A stretch of DNA of 64,000 nt, from the NCBI RefSeq assembly GCF_021653975.1, contig NZ_JAJKFK010000012.1, positions 124,001 through 188,000 on the forward strand, in the 5' to 3' direction. Source of the DNA: Amycolatopsis sp. GM8. Its GTDB lineage: Bacteria > Actinomycetota > Actinomycetes > Mycobacteriales > Pseudonocardiaceae. Positions 45,379 to 54,254 of this stretch are shown here, in pieces. The position numbers and the translations under genes are program-made. Numbering within the stretch: position 1 is the stretch's first letter; the number at the start of each line of letters is the position of its first letter. The notes under the pieces were generated by a model. That model was given only the letters and a program-made list of their open reading frames with translations. It made no database searches and had not been told where the DNA came from.

Positions 45379-48213
45379 ATGCACAGACAGTGGTTCCGAC
45401 GTGCCACGGGCGCGGCGTTCGCCGCGTTGCTCGTGAGCGTGGCCGGCGTGGCAGCCGCGCCGCAGGCCAGCGCCGCACCCACCATTCCAACCGGGTTCGT
45501 CATCCGCGACCAGCCGTCCGGCCAGGGCCCGTACGATCTGACCGACTTCGGCTATCTGCCCGACGGCAGCATCCTCACCACGGCGAAGAGCGGGAAGATC
45601 ACCTGGATCTCCGCCACCGGCGCGGTCAAGACCATCACGACGCTCCCGGTCAACAGCGACGGCGACCTCGGCCTCGTCGGCCTCGCGATCGCGCCCGACT
45701 ACGCGAGTTCGCACAACGTCTACCTCACCAGGGCCATCAGGAACGGCAACGGTTCCTCGACTTTCCGGCTGGCGCGCTTCACCGTCACCGGCTCCCCCGA
45801 CCCGACCGGCATCGGCGGCGAACAGGTGCTGCTCGACGCTCCGGTGAGCGCCGGCTCCAACGTGCACGGCATGACCGGCATCATCGCCGCGGACGACGGC
45901 ACCGTCTGGGTCTCCATGGGAGACAACTCCAGTTTCGCGCCCGGCGTCACCGACCCGAACGCCCTGCGCACCCAGGATCTCAACCTGCCGTACGGCAAGA
46001 TCATGCACCTCACCTCGAACGGCGCCGGCGTACCCGGCAACCCGTTCTACGACGCGGCGAACCCGAACTCCGTGCGCAGCAAGGTGTTCGCGAACGGGTT
46101 CCGCAGCCCGTTCCGGCTCGCACTCGACCCGAGCAGCGGGCTGCCGGTGGTCGGCGACGTCGGCTGGGACACCTGGGAAGAGCTGGACGTCGTCCAGCCG
46201 GGTCGCAACTACGCCTGGCCCTGCTGGGAAGGCAACCACCAGACCCCGTACGCCGGCGCCTTCCTCGCCCAGTGCGGCCCGGTGTCGAACACTGCGCCGT
46301 TCTGGGAGTACCACCACGGCAGCGGCGTCGACCAAGGCAACAGCATCACCGGCGGCTTCGTCTACACCGGAACCAGCTACCCCAGCCAGTACCAGGGCAC
46401 CTACTTCTTCGGCGATTACGCGGCCGGGAAGATCTGGACGGCGCGTTACGACAACACCGGCAAGCTGACCCAGGCGCCGCAGAGCCCGCCGTGGGCGACG
46501 GGAGTCGGCGGTCCCGTCGAGTTCGCCGCCGCGCCCAACGGGGACGTGGTGTTCGCGGACCTGCTGTCCGGCAACATCAGGCGGATCAGCTACCAGCAGG
46601 GCAACATCGCGCCGATCGCGGGCGCGACCAGCACCACCGACGCCGACACCCGCACGGTCACGTTCGACGGGTCCGACTCGGTCGACTACGACGGCGACCC
46701 GATCACGTACAGCTGGAATTTCGGTGACGGCACAACGGGAACCGGCAAGACCGTCGCCCACACTTACACGCCCGGCACGGACCGGTTCACCGCGACCCTG
46801 ACCGTGACGGACCCACTCGGCGCGACCGGCAGCACGACCCTCGTCGTGGCGCCGTCCAACCACTCGCCGGAGCTGACCCTCAGCACGCCGCCGAGCGATC
46901 TCTACGGTGTGGGCGATCCGGTCAGCCTGTCCGCGACGGCGACCGACGCCGAGGACGGCGCACTGCCGGTCACCTGGACGAGCCGCGAGCTGCACTGCCC
47001 GGAGGCGGCGACCTGCCACTCGCATCCCGGCACCGGCGCGACGGGTTCGACCTTCACGGCACCGTTCCCCGACCATCCCGACACGCAGTACCTGATCACC
47101 GCGACGGTCACCGACAGCGTGGGCGTGCAGGCGAGCAAGACCTACATCGCCTCGCCGCGGCAGCACCGGCTGACGCTGGTCTCGAACGTGCCCGCGTCGT
47201 TGCGGATTCCCTCCGAGAACAACGCGAACACGGCCATGGTGACCGACGGCGTGACGCTCGACGTGATCGCGTCGCCGACCGCGACCGACGGCGCTTCGAA
47301 GTTCGCCGCCTGGGCGGACGGGCCGGCCACGGCGACCCGCACACTCCAGATGCCGTCGTCGGATCTGACGCTGACCGCGAACTACACCACGGCGATCGAC
47401 CAGCGGTACAACTCCGACCCCGCGCTGGCGCAGACGCTCGGCGCACCGACCGGGCCCGAGGTCGCCGACGGCGGCGTGCGGTACCGGGTGTACGAGCACG
47501 GCCGGCTGTACTGGTCGCAGCAGACCGGGGTGCACGCGCTCTGGGGCCTGATCCTGGGCAAGTACCTCGAACTCGGTGGGCACACGAAGTTCGGCGCGCC
47601 GACGACCGACGAGTCGACGACGCCGGACGGGATCGGTAAGTACAACCACTTCATCGGCACGCCCGGGACACTCACGGCGTCGATCTACTTCACGCCGGGC
47701 ACCGGGGCGCACGCGATCTGGGGCCTGATCCGGGACCGGTGGTCCCAGCTCGACTGGGAGAAGGGCCCGCTGGGCTATCCGACCACCGATGAGCTGACCA
47801 CACCGGACGGAGTGGGGCGCTACAACCACTTCAGCAAGGCGGCCTCGATCTACTGGACCCCGGCGACCGGCGCGCACGGCGTCTGGGGCCTGATCCGGCA
47901 GACGTGGCAGGCGACCGGGTGGGAGCTGGGACCGATGGGCTATCCGACCACCGATGAGCTGATCACGCCGGACGGAGTGGGGCGGTACAACCATTTCAGC
48001 AAGGACGCGTCGATCTATTTCAGCCCGGCGACGGGTGCGCACGAGATCTACGGTGCGATCCGGGCGCGGTGGGCGACGCTCGGCTGGGAGCGGTCGTATC
48101 TGGGCTATCCGCGGTCGGGCGAGTTCGACTTCGATGGCGGGCGGCGCAACGACTTCCAGTTCGGGTTCATCCAGTGGTACCCGAACGGCCGGGTGATCGA
48201 CGGCCGCTGGTGA
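45379..48213 (+). CDS. Secreted PQQ-type sugar dehydrogenase domain protein with PKD and LGFP repeats
   Basis: A 944-residue exported protein. Signal peptide about 1-33 (FAALLVSVAGVAAAPQASA). Residues about 35-410 match the glucose/sorbosone dehydrogenase six-bladed propeller: LPDGSILTTAKSGKITWI, SDGDLGLVGLAIAPDY, VWVSMGDNSSFAPG, FRSPFRLALDPSSGLPVVGDVGWDTWEELDVV, NYAWPCWEGN. Residues about 415-500 form a PKD domain (VTFDGSDSVDYDGDPITYSWNFGDGTTG). The C-terminal 290 residues carry about five LGFP repeats (LGYPTTDE, TPDGVGRYNHFS, SIYWTP) and end in the same form as the protein at 40580. GGGGG lies 7 bases before the ATG. Substrate and cofactor are inferred from the fold only. Confidence 0.87.
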   Translation: MHRQWFRRATGAAFAALLVSVAGVAAAPQASAAPTIPTGFVIRDQPSGQGPYDLTDFGYLPDGSILTTAKSGKITWISATGAVKTITTLPVNSDGDLGLVGLAIAPDYASSHNVYLTRAIRNGNGSSTFRLARFTVTGSPDPTGIGGEQVLLDAPVSAGSNVHGMTGIIAADDGTVWVSMGDNSSFAPGVTDPNALRTQDLNLPYGKIMHLTSNGAGVPGNPFYDAANPNSVRSKVFANGFRSPFRLALDPSSGLPVVGDVGWDTWEELDVVQPGRNYAWPCWEGNHQTPYAGAFLAQCGPVSNTAPFWEYHHGSGVDQGNSITGGFVYTGTSYPSQYQGTYFFGDYAAGKIWTARYDNTGKLTQAPQSPPWATGVGGPVEFAAAPNGDVVFADLLSGNIRRISYQQGNIAPIAGATSTTDADTRTVTFDGSDSVDYDGDPITYSWNFGDGTTGTGKTVAHTYTPGTDRFTATLTVTDPLGATGSTTLVVAPSNHSPELTLSTPPSDLYGVGDPVSLSATATDAEDGALPVTWTSRELHCPEAATCHSHPGTGATGSTFTAPFPDHPDTQYLITATVTDSVGVQASKTYIASPRQHRLTLVSNVPASLRIPSENNANTAMVTDGVTLDVIASPTATDGASKFAAWADGPATATRTLQMPSSDLTLTANYTTAIDQRYNSDPALAQTLGAPTGPEVADGGVRYRVYEHGRLYWSQQTGVHALWGLILGKYLELGGHTKFGAPTTDESTTPDGIGKYNHFIGTPGTLTASIYFTPGTGAHAIWGLIRDRWSQLDWEKGPLGYPTTDELTTPDGVGRYNHFSKAASIYWTPATGAHGVWGLIRQTWQATGWELGPMGYPTTDELITPDGVGRYNHFSKDASIYFSPATGAHEIYGAIRARWATLGWERSYLGYPRSGEFDFDGGRRNDFQFGFIQWYPNGRVIDGRW

Positions 48214-48214
48214 G

Positions 48215-49024
48215 TCAGAAGTAGAAGCCGAACGGGAGGTCGTCCTCCGGGCCGTGGTCACCACGCCGGAGGGCGACCTCCCTTGCCAATGCCTGCGCCA
48301 GCGCGGCGAGCGCCGTGAGCGAGCGCGAATTGCCCACTCCGGCCGTCTCCGCGAACAACGCCGCATGCGCGTGCTCCACCAGCGGGGACGCCGGATTGTC
48401 TGTCAGGGCAACGACTTGCACGCCGTGCTCGCGGGCGTACTCGGCGGTGCGGACCGTGTCGGCCGCGTAGCGCCGGACGGAGACCGCGACCAGCACACCG
48501 GACAGTTCACGGACTTCGTCGGGCAGTGAATCGCCGAGCCGGCGCGCGTGCAGCCGGCGGGACAGCAGGTCCGCGATCGGCCGGCTTTCGCGCAACCCGA
48601 GGACGTGCACCGTGTCGGCGTTGGCGAGCAAGGCGACGGCGTGCAGCCAGGTCGTGCGATCGAGCCGGGTGAACGTGCGTGCCAGATTGGTCTGTTCCTG
48701 TTCGAGGATCGCGGAAAGCGTGCCGCCCGGCGGTGGGTGACCGTTGTTGTCCGCGCGCCGGGCGACTTGTGCTTGTTCGGCGAGCCAGCTCCGGCACAGC
48801 TCCATGATGGCCGGATACCCTGACAGGCCAAGGGAATTCGCGAACCGCGCGACGGACGACTCGGGGACTTCGGCGAGCCGGGCGGCGTCGGAGATGCCAC
48901 GGTGGGCGGTGCCCTCCGGGTCGGCCAGCACCAGATGCGCGATCCGCAGCCGCCCCGCGGCCAGTTTCGGCAATCGGCTGCGGAGAAGTTCGGTCAGCTC
49001 CTGATAACTGCCCGGTGGGGTCAC
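48215..49024 (-). CDS. MurR/RpiR-family transcriptional regulator
   Basis: A 269-residue regulator. The N-terminal HTH of the RpiR type has RIAHLVLADPEG, then SDAARLAEVPESSVARFANSLGLSGYPAIMEL. The SIS domain (about 120-250) has ADTVHVLGLRESRPIADLLSRRL and GVLVAVSVRRYAADTVRTAEYAREHGVQVVALTDNPASPL, which bind phosphosugars in the family. The GTG start overlaps the alcohol dehydrogenase stop by 4 bases, so both are in one operon and the regulator may act on it. It is convergent with the sugar dehydrogenase gene, one base between stops. Confidence 0.9.
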   Translation of the reverse strand: MTPPGSYQELTELLRSRLPKLAAGRLRIAHLVLADPEGTAHRGISDAARLAEVPESSVARFANSLGLSGYPAIMELCRSWLAEQAQVARRADNNGHPPPGGTLSAILEQEQTNLARTFTRLDRTTWLHAVALLANADTVHVLGLRESRPIADLLSRRLHARRLGDSLPDEVRELSGVLVAVSVRRYAADTVRTAEYAREHGVQVVALTDNPASPLVEHAHAALFAETAGVGNSRSLTALAALAQALAREVALRRGDHGPEDDLPFGFYF

Positions 49025-50064
49025 GGTATCGGCAGCTCCACCACCGTGACGCCGGCCCGTGCCGGTACCGGTTCGTCCATTTCGGACAGTGCGATGGGTG
49101 CTTCGTCGAGCCCGATGCGGCGGCCGATCAGGCGGGCAAGGTCCATTCCGGACCGGGCGACGAACTCCAGCATCGCCGGGTACTCGTGGGCCTGGAGGCC
49201 GTGGCTGCCCAGGATCCGGAGTTCGTCGGCGATGACCCGGTGCATCGGGATCGGTGGTACACCTTGTTCGGGCGGCATCAACCCGACCTGCACGTGCCGC
49301 CCGCGTTTGCGCAGGCTCGCGACGGACGACGCGCAGGTCACGGGCAGGCCGACGCAGTCGACGGACAGGTGCGCGCCACCGCCGGTCAGCTCGCGGACCT
49401 CCTCGACGGGTTCGGTGCTGTGCACAATAGCCTCGGCACCGAGCCGCTTCGCCACCGTGAGCGCGTCGGGCGAGAGGTCCACTGCGACGACCCTCGCGCC
49501 GGCCGCGACCGCGAGCATGATCGCGGACATGCCCGCGCCGCCGCAGCCGTACACCGCGACCCACTCGCCGGCGCGCACCTCGCCCTGCCGCGACACAGCG
49601 CGGTACGCGGTGCCGAACCGGCACCCGAGCGCGGCGGCGGTCACCGAGTCGAGGCTGTCGGGAAGCGGCACGAGGTTCACGTCGGCGTGGTCCAATGCGA
49701 CGTACTCCGCGAACGAACCCCAGCCGGTGAATCCGGGCTGCGACTGGAAATCACAGATCTGCTGATTGCCGGTCGCACATTGCGGGCAGACCCCACAAGC
49801 ACAGACGAACGGAACCGTCACCCGCTCCCCGACGCGATGCCGCTGAACGAGAGGCCCGACGGCCATTATCCGTCCGGCGAGCTCATGCCCAGGTACGTGC
49901 GGAAGCTTGACGTCGGCGTCATGCCCGCGCCAGGCATGCCAATCACTACGGCACACCCCGGTCGCCTCGACCGCGACCACCACCCCATCCGGCGCAGGCA
50001 CCGGATCCGCAACCTCCACGACCTGCGGAACCACACCGAACTCGGAGAACAAGACAGCACGCAC
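49021..50064 (-). CDS. Zinc-dependent medium-chain alcohol dehydrogenase
   Basis: A 347-residue MDR enzyme. Catalytic zinc ligands are C38 (GVCRSDWHAW), H60 with E61 (PHVPGHELAG) and the Cys in AAALGCRFGTAYRA. Structural zinc ligands are C90, C93, C96 and C104 (CACGVCPQCATGNQQIC). The Rossmann fold has VYGCGGAGMSAI and VVAVDLSPDALTVA, the Asp favouring NAD. It resembles alcohol dehydrogenases acting on small alcohols. The GTG at 50064 follows TATCGT by 6 bases; no Shine-Dalgarno sequence. It is coupled to the RpiR regulator. Confidence 0.92.
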   Translation of the reverse strand: MRAVLFSEFGVVPQVVEVADPVPAPDGVVVAVEATGVCRSDWHAWRGHDADVKLPHVPGHELAGRIMAVGPLVQRHRVGERVTVPFVCACGVCPQCATGNQQICDFQSQPGFTGWGSFAEYVALDHADVNLVPLPDSLDSVTAAALGCRFGTAYRAVSRQGEVRAGEWVAVYGCGGAGMSAIMLAVAAGARVVAVDLSPDALTVAKRLGAEAIVHSTEPVEEVRELTGGGAHLSVDCVGLPVTCASSVASLRKRGRHVQVGLMPPEQGVPPIPMHRVIADELRILGSHGLQAHEYPAMLEFVARSGMDLARLIGRRIGLDEAPIALSEMDEPVPARAGVTVVELPIP

Positions 50065-50076
50065 CCAACCACGATA
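50065..50076 (-). promoter_or_regulatory. -10 element, leaderless start of the alcohol dehydrogenase gene
   Basis: On the minus strand TATCGT (50076-50071) is 6 bases before the GTG. It lies 25 bases from the end of repeat copy 2. Confidence 0.45.
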
Positions 50077-50101
50077 CGGGTAAAAATGCCGACACAAGTG
50101 T

Positions 50102-50255
50102 GAGTTGGGTGGTCATCCCGTCGCCTGAAACAGGCACGATCACTTTTCGTCAGGGCCGCAACCTGCGCTGGGTCCGGCGGCCGAAAGACCAAAGCTTGCG
50201 GCCCTGAGGAAAAGTGATACTCGAAACCGCAGGCGACGGGATGACCACCCAACTC
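50102..50255 (+). repeat. Interspersed palindromic element, copy 2, arm module
   Basis: Perfect 26-base arms at 50102-50127 and 50230-50255, identical to those of copy 1, with the same inner pairing (GTCAGGGCCGCAA with TTGCGGCCCTGAGG). The loop around 50162-50197 is unlike copy 1. Orientation is the same as copy 1. Confidence 0.9.
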
Positions 50256-50562
50256 AACCACCCAAGGTGAGATCCCTTTGGGCCCGGCCATCCTGGAGCC
50301 TGCCCGCCGGCGAGGCAATCTTTTGATCTTTTGCCTTTTGCTTTCGGCAAGTGCCCTGCCGGGCTCGGGGAACCGGGCGCGGAGCGCCCTCGTCCCAGCG
50401 TCGGCCCTCCCCCGCCCCGATCGTTGAGTGTTCGCGGATGGGGGAGTTCGTCAAGGCGGGAAAGAGTACCTTGACGAACTCCCCCATCCGCAAGGGCGGC
50501 TTGGGATCGGGGCGGGGGAGGGAGTGGGCGGTGTTGGGGGTTGGGTTGTGTTGCCGTGTGCG
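50256..50562 (+). repeat. Interspersed element, copy 2, spacer and second hairpin
   Basis: Diverged copy of 32519-32838. The outer arms 50407-50422 and 50505-50520 (16 bases) and inner arms 50434-50456 and 50469-50491 (23 bases) are both perfect. Compared with copy 1, the inner stem has GGGGGAG/CTCCCCC for GGAGGAG/CTCCTCC, a change on both sides that keeps pairing. The 12-base loop CGGGAAAGAGTA is unchanged. It ends 22 bases beyond the LLM stop codon. The 50065-50584 gap holds no gene. Confidence 0.88.
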
Positions 50563-50584
50563 GTTTTTGTTGCTGTGTAGGTGC

Positions 50585-51385
50585 TTATCCCCGCAGGGCC
50601 TCGATGACTCTGGCGAATTGGTCCAGGTAGCCCGAGTTCACCGTGACGTAGGAGATTCCCAGGTCTGACCGCCAGCGCTGGAGGGTTTCCGCCGCCTGTT
50701 CTGGCGTTCCGGGTAGTACGGTCACCGCGCCGGCGGCGGCCAGGTCGGTCACGCTGGCGCCGATGAACTTCTCCAGCCATGGTGCCGGTTCATCGCCGAC
50801 GGCAAGGAGGTTCACGGCCAGCTCGACCTCGTCCACCCGGTCGCCGGCAGCCCGGAAAGTGTCCACCATGGACTGTGCCTCAGCCTCAGTGGTGCGTGGC
50901 ATCCACGCCATGGTCGCGATATCGGCCTCGCGCGCGGCGAGGGCCAGCATTTTCGGGCCGCCCGGGGCCAGCAACAAGGGCGGCCGATCGTCCTGCTTCT
51001 TCAGGAACTCAATGGTCTCGACCAAGTGTGAGTACCGATGGTCCCAGGTACCCCCGAGAGCGGCCACCTTGGCGGCGGCGTCCGGGCGGCCGGTGCCGAG
51101 GCCCAGCTCGAAACGTCCCCCCGTGAACTGGTGCAGCGACCGTGACTGCCAGTCCAGCAAACGCCGGTCCCGGAACTTGTCGACGGCCACGAAAGTCCCG
51201 ACATGCAGGGTCTCGGTCACCGCCGCAGCAGCCGACATGATCGTGAACGGGTCGATGTCGACCTGGGGGTCAGGCGAAACCAGGGTGTCATAACCGGCAG
51301 CTTCGGCGCGACGGGCGACGTCGGTCCAGGTGGCGAGGTCGGTGCCGGTGCCGACCACGCCGAACCGGAAAGCTCGATCAGTCAT
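50585..51385 (-). CDS. LLM-class F420-dependent oxidoreductase
   Basis: A 266-residue TIM-barrel protein of the luciferase-like monooxygenase family, F420 subgroup. FRFGVVGTGTDLATWTDVARRAEAAGYDTL opens the barrel; HVGTFVAVDKFRDRRLLDWQSRSLHQFTGGRFELGLGTGRPD and LLLAPGGPKMLALAAREADI are signatures of the group. It probably carries out a hydride transfer with coenzyme F420; substrate unknown. The ATG has GGTGG 2 bases upstream, a weak site. Repeat copy 2 lies directly after the stop. Confidence 0.88.
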   Translation of the reverse strand: MTDRAFRFGVVGTGTDLATWTDVARRAEAAGYDTLVSPDPQVDIDPFTIMSAAAAVTETLHVGTFVAVDKFRDRRLLDWQSRSLHQFTGGRFELGLGTGRPDAAAKVAALGGTWDHRYSHLVETIEFLKKQDDRPPLLLAPGGPKMLALAAREADIATMAWMPRTTEAEAQSMVDTFRAAGDRVDEVELAVNLLAVGDEPAPWLEKFIGASVTDLAAAGAVTVLPGTPEQAAETLQRWRSDLGISYVTVNSGYLDQFARVIEALRG

Positions 51386-51453
51386 GCCACCGATCCTGAC
51401 CCCTCAGCCCCAGTGAAGCATCCACCGGGAAGCGGCACCTCGCAGTACGCGCC

Positions 51454-52140
51454 TCAATGTACGGCGACGCTCAACGCCTGCGCGATCTCCTTGCCCAGCG
51501 CATGCGTCGTCACCGTGGGCGGCGCCCCGATCTTCACCACGAGCGGCCCCCCGAACGGCTGCCGCTCGACGACCTCGATCCGCTCACCGATCCCGATCTC
51601 ATGCTCCGACAGGTACCGCAGCATGTTCGGGTCCGTGTCCCAGACTCGCACGATCTGGCCGACCGCCCCCGGCTCCAGCTCGTCGAGCAGCCGCGTCGCC
51701 AACTCCTCGACACTGCCGTCAGCCGCCGGGATCGGGTCGCCATGGGGATCGCGAACCGGGTGGCCGAGCTTCGCCGAGATACGTTCGATCAGCCGGTCGG
51801 ACACGGCATGCTCGAGTGCGTCCGCTTCCAGGTGCACCTCGTCCCACGTGTAGCCGAGCTCCTGCACGAGGTACGTCTCGATCAGCCGGTGCCGCCGCAG
51901 CACCCCGCGCGCGAGCACCCGGCCGGCCGGGGTCAGCTCGATACCCCGGTACGGCACATGCTCGACCAAACCCTGCTGCGAAAGCTTCGTGACCATGCCG
52001 GATGCCGACGAAGGGCTGACCTCGAGACGCCCCGCGAGGGTCGTGTTCGTGACCGGCTCACCGCGCTCCACCAGGCCATAGATCACCCGGATGTAGTCCT
52101 CGATAGAGGAAGACGACGAGCGACTGGGGCTGTCCGACAT
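51454..52140 (-). CDS. DtxR/MntR-family metal-dependent repressor
   Basis: A 228-residue regulator with the DtxR order: winged HTH (about 10-70; IEDYIRVIYGLVERGEPVTNTTLAGRLEVSPSSASGMVTKL), dimerisation domain with metal ligands (RRHRLIETYLVQELGYTWDEVHLEADALEHAVSD) and a C-terminal SH3-like FeoA domain (PGAVGQIVRVWDTDPNMLRYLSEHEIGIGERIEVVERQPFGGPLVVKIG). This form fits the manganese/iron regulator MntR/SirR. The ATG follows TAGAGT by 6 bases. Target genes are not in the window. Confidence 0.92.
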   Translation of the reverse strand: MSDSPSRSSSSSIEDYIRVIYGLVERGEPVTNTTLAGRLEVSPSSASGMVTKLSQQGLVEHVPYRGIELTPAGRVLARGVLRRHRLIETYLVQELGYTWDEVHLEADALEHAVSDRLIERISAKLGHPVRDPHGDPIPAADGSVEELATRLLDELEPGAVGQIVRVWDTDPNMLRYLSEHEIGIGERIEVVERQPFGGPLVVKIGAPPTVTTHALGKEIAQALSVAVH

Positions 52141-52152
52141 ATGTCAACTCTA
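52141..52152 (-). promoter_or_regulatory. -10 element, leaderless start of the DtxR-family gene
   Basis: On the minus strand TAGAGT (52152-52147) is 6 bases before the ATG at 52140. Confidence 0.5.
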
Positions 52153-52182
52153 CGACGTGTTCCGCCGCCAAGTAAGGATCGG

Positions 52183-52620
52183 CTAAGTCCAGCGGTACTT
52201 GATCCACCCCGAAACGGACACCGCGCCCAGCTGCTTGTAGAACGCCGCCGCCTTCTCGTTGCCCTCTTGCATCTCCCACTCGACCCTTCCGCTGGTGCGC
52301 GCCCGCAGCGCTTCGAGCAGCTCACCGCCGAGCCCGTACCGCCGGTGTTCGGGCCGGATGAACAGGTCGTCGAGCCAGATCCCCGGCTGCCCCGACCAGG
52401 TCGAGAAGTTCCACGAGCAGAACGCGAACCCCGCGACCACGCCGGGCCGCCCGGGCGACTCCGCGATCAGCACCCACGCCTTCGGTTCCGGGCCGAACAG
52501 GTGTTTCGTCATCTCGGCACGGTCCAGGACCAGGCTGTCGTTCCCCTCGTAGCGCGCGTGCTCCTCGATGAGCGCGCAGATCTCTTCGGCATCGGCGACT
52601 TCGGCGTCACGCACCGGCAT
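52183..52620 (-). CDS. GNAT-family N-acetyltransferase
   Basis: A 145-residue acetyltransferase. VRDAEVADAEEICALIEEHARYEG is the first helix pair; IWLDDLFIRPEHRRYGLGGELLEAL carries the acetyl-CoA pyrophosphate loop R-R-Y-G-L-G; WEMQEGNEKAAAFYKQLGA is the last conserved helix. It resembles diamine acetyltransferase-like GNATs (L-D-D-L-F-V-x-P). Overlaps the upstream amidohydrolase by 14 bases, so the two are probably co-transcribed. Substrate not known. Confidence 0.9.
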   Translation of the reverse strand: MPVRDAEVADAEEICALIEEHARYEGNDSLVLDRAEMTKHLFGPEPKAWVLIAESPGRPGVVAGFAFCSWNFSTWSGQPGIWLDDLFIRPEHRRYGLGGELLEALRARTSGRVEWEMQEGNEKAAAFYKQLGAVSVSGWIKYRWT

Positions 52621-54208
52621 CGGTCATCCCCCTCTCGTAGGCCAGCGTGCCACCGACAACCGTCGCCAGCACGCTCGCGTCCTGCACGTTCGTGGTCGGA
52701 TCCGCCGACAGCGCCACAAAATCCGCCAGACATCCAACGTCCAACGTTCCCACCTCGTGCTCGCGGAAGGCGGCGTACGCCGAGCCGTACGTATACGCGC
52801 GTAGGGCCTCCATAGGCGTCAGACGCTCAGCCGCGCCGAGCAGGTAGCCGTTGGACGTACGACGTTGCACCATGTCGACCAGACCCAGCAGCGGCGCCCC
52901 GTTCACCACCGGCCGGTCAGAACTGCCGGGCAGGACACAGCCCGCTTCGACGAATGAGCGCTGCCGGTAGCACCAGTCCTCCCGGGCCGGCCCGAGCGCG
53001 GCGGCCATCCCGTCGCCGATCTCGCTGATGAACCGGCCCTGCGGCACGGGCACCAGCGCCAGCGCCGCGATCCGGGCGAGTTCCTCCGGCGAAACGACCG
53101 CGCAGTGCTCGATCCGGTGCCGGTGATCGGCGCGCGGATGAGCCTTCAGCGCCGCCTCGTACGCGTCCACGATCGTCGAAATCGCCCGGTCCCCGATCGC
53201 GTGCGTCGCGATCTGCCAGCCGGCCGTGTGCGCGCGCAAGATCGTGTCCGCCAGCTCTTCCTCGGGCTGCTGGAAGTACCCGCGGTTACCGGGCTCGTTC
53301 GCGTAGTCCTCGTGCATCGCGGCGGTCCGCCCGATGAGCGAACCGTCCGCGAACAGCTTCATCGGCCCGATCCGCAGCCACTCGTCGCCCATCCCGGTGC
53401 GCAACCCCAGATCCAGCCCGAAACCGGCGCCATCGGGCAGCTCGTGCAGCATCGCCGAGGACACCATCAGCGTGCCGCGTACCCGCAGCACCCCGCGCTC
53501 CCGCGCGAGCTGGTACGCCAGCACCTCCGCCGGCGACTGACCGGCCAGCCCGCCGCCGACCCCGGCCTCCTGCACACTCGTGATGCCCTCCGCCAGGTAC
53601 CGCTCGCCGGCCCGGTCGATCGCCCGGACCAGCGTGTCCAGCGGGGTCGGGTAGATCAGCGGCCGCAGCAGCAACTGTGCCTGTTCGCGCAGCAATCCCG
53701 TCGGCGAACCGTCCTCGTCGAGCACGACGTCCCCGCCCACGGGCACCTTCGCCAGGTCCAGCCGGTCGAGGACGTTGGAGCTGACCACGACCATGTGCCG
53801 CGAGTTGTGCTGGAGCCGCACGAGGTGGTCCGGCGCGACGCGGTCGAGCCCGTGCCGGGTCGGATGCCCGCCGATCAGGCGGTTCTGGTCGTAGCCGCTG
53901 CCGACGATCCAACCGCCGCGCGGCACCTCGGCCGCCCGCCCGGCGATCGCCGCGTACACCTCGTCGACGTGCTTGCACTCGCCCAGCGGCACCTCGTCGA
54001 GGGTCATCCCGAACATGGCCATGTGGTTGTGCGCGTCATGGAACCCGGGCACGACGAACGCGCCGCCGAGGTCGACGCGCTTCGCCGTGGACAGGGATTC
54101 CGCGTCCTCGCCGAGCGCGACGATCCGCCCGTGCAGCACGGCCACCGCCGAAGTCCACGACGAGCCGGTGAACACCCGTGCGTTCTCGTACACCGCGTCT
54201 ACCCGCAT
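52607..54208 (-). CDS. Amidohydrolase, YtcJ-like
   Basis: A 533-residue metal-dependent hydrolase of the amidohydrolase_3 / YtcJ group. VVPGFHDAHNHM has the first metal histidines, GITSVQEAGVGGGL and LKLFADGS-like MKLFADGSLIG the middle ligand lysine region, TAGWQIATHAIGDRAISTIVDAYE the third His, HRIEHCAVVSPEEL the fourth and VLPGSSDRPVV the last Asp. It probably cleaves an amide or ester; the physiological substrate is not known. Normal length. The ATG follows TAGTCT by 6 bases. It is divergent from the enoyl-CoA hydratase gene. Confidence 0.9.
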   Translation of the reverse strand: MRVDAVYENARVFTGSSWTSAVAVLHGRIVALGEDAESLSTAKRVDLGGAFVVPGFHDAHNHMAMFGMTLDEVPLGECKHVDEVYAAIAGRAAEVPRGGWIVGSGYDQNRLIGGHPTRHGLDRVAPDHLVRLQHNSRHMVVVSSNVLDRLDLAKVPVGGDVVLDEDGSPTGLLREQAQLLLRPLIYPTPLDTLVRAIDRAGERYLAEGITSVQEAGVGGGLAGQSPAEVLAYQLARERGVLRVRGTLMVSSAMLHELPDGAGFGLDLGLRTGMGDEWLRIGPMKLFADGSLIGRTAAMHEDYANEPGNRGYFQQPEEELADTILRAHTAGWQIATHAIGDRAISTIVDAYEAALKAHPRADHRHRIEHCAVVSPEELARIAALALVPVPQGRFISEIGDGMAAALGPAREDWCYRQRSFVEAGCVLPGSSDRPVVNGAPLLGLVDMVQRRTSNGYLLGAAERLTPMEALRAYTYGSAYAAFREHEVGTLDVGCLADFVALSADPTTNVQDASVLATVVGGTLAYERGMTDAGA

Positions 54209-54254
54209 TTGGCGAGACTATCGATCGATCGATCGGGCCGCTAGGCTCGGTCAG
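54209..54254. promoter_or_regulatory. Divergent leaderless promoters flanking a GATC tandem
   Basis: Minus strand: TAGTCT (54220-54215), 6 bases before the ATG at 54208. Plus strand: TAGGCT (54242-54247), 7 bases before the ATG at 54255. Between them CGATCGATCGATCG (54222-54235) is a self-complementary tandem of GATC. Confidence 0.5.
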
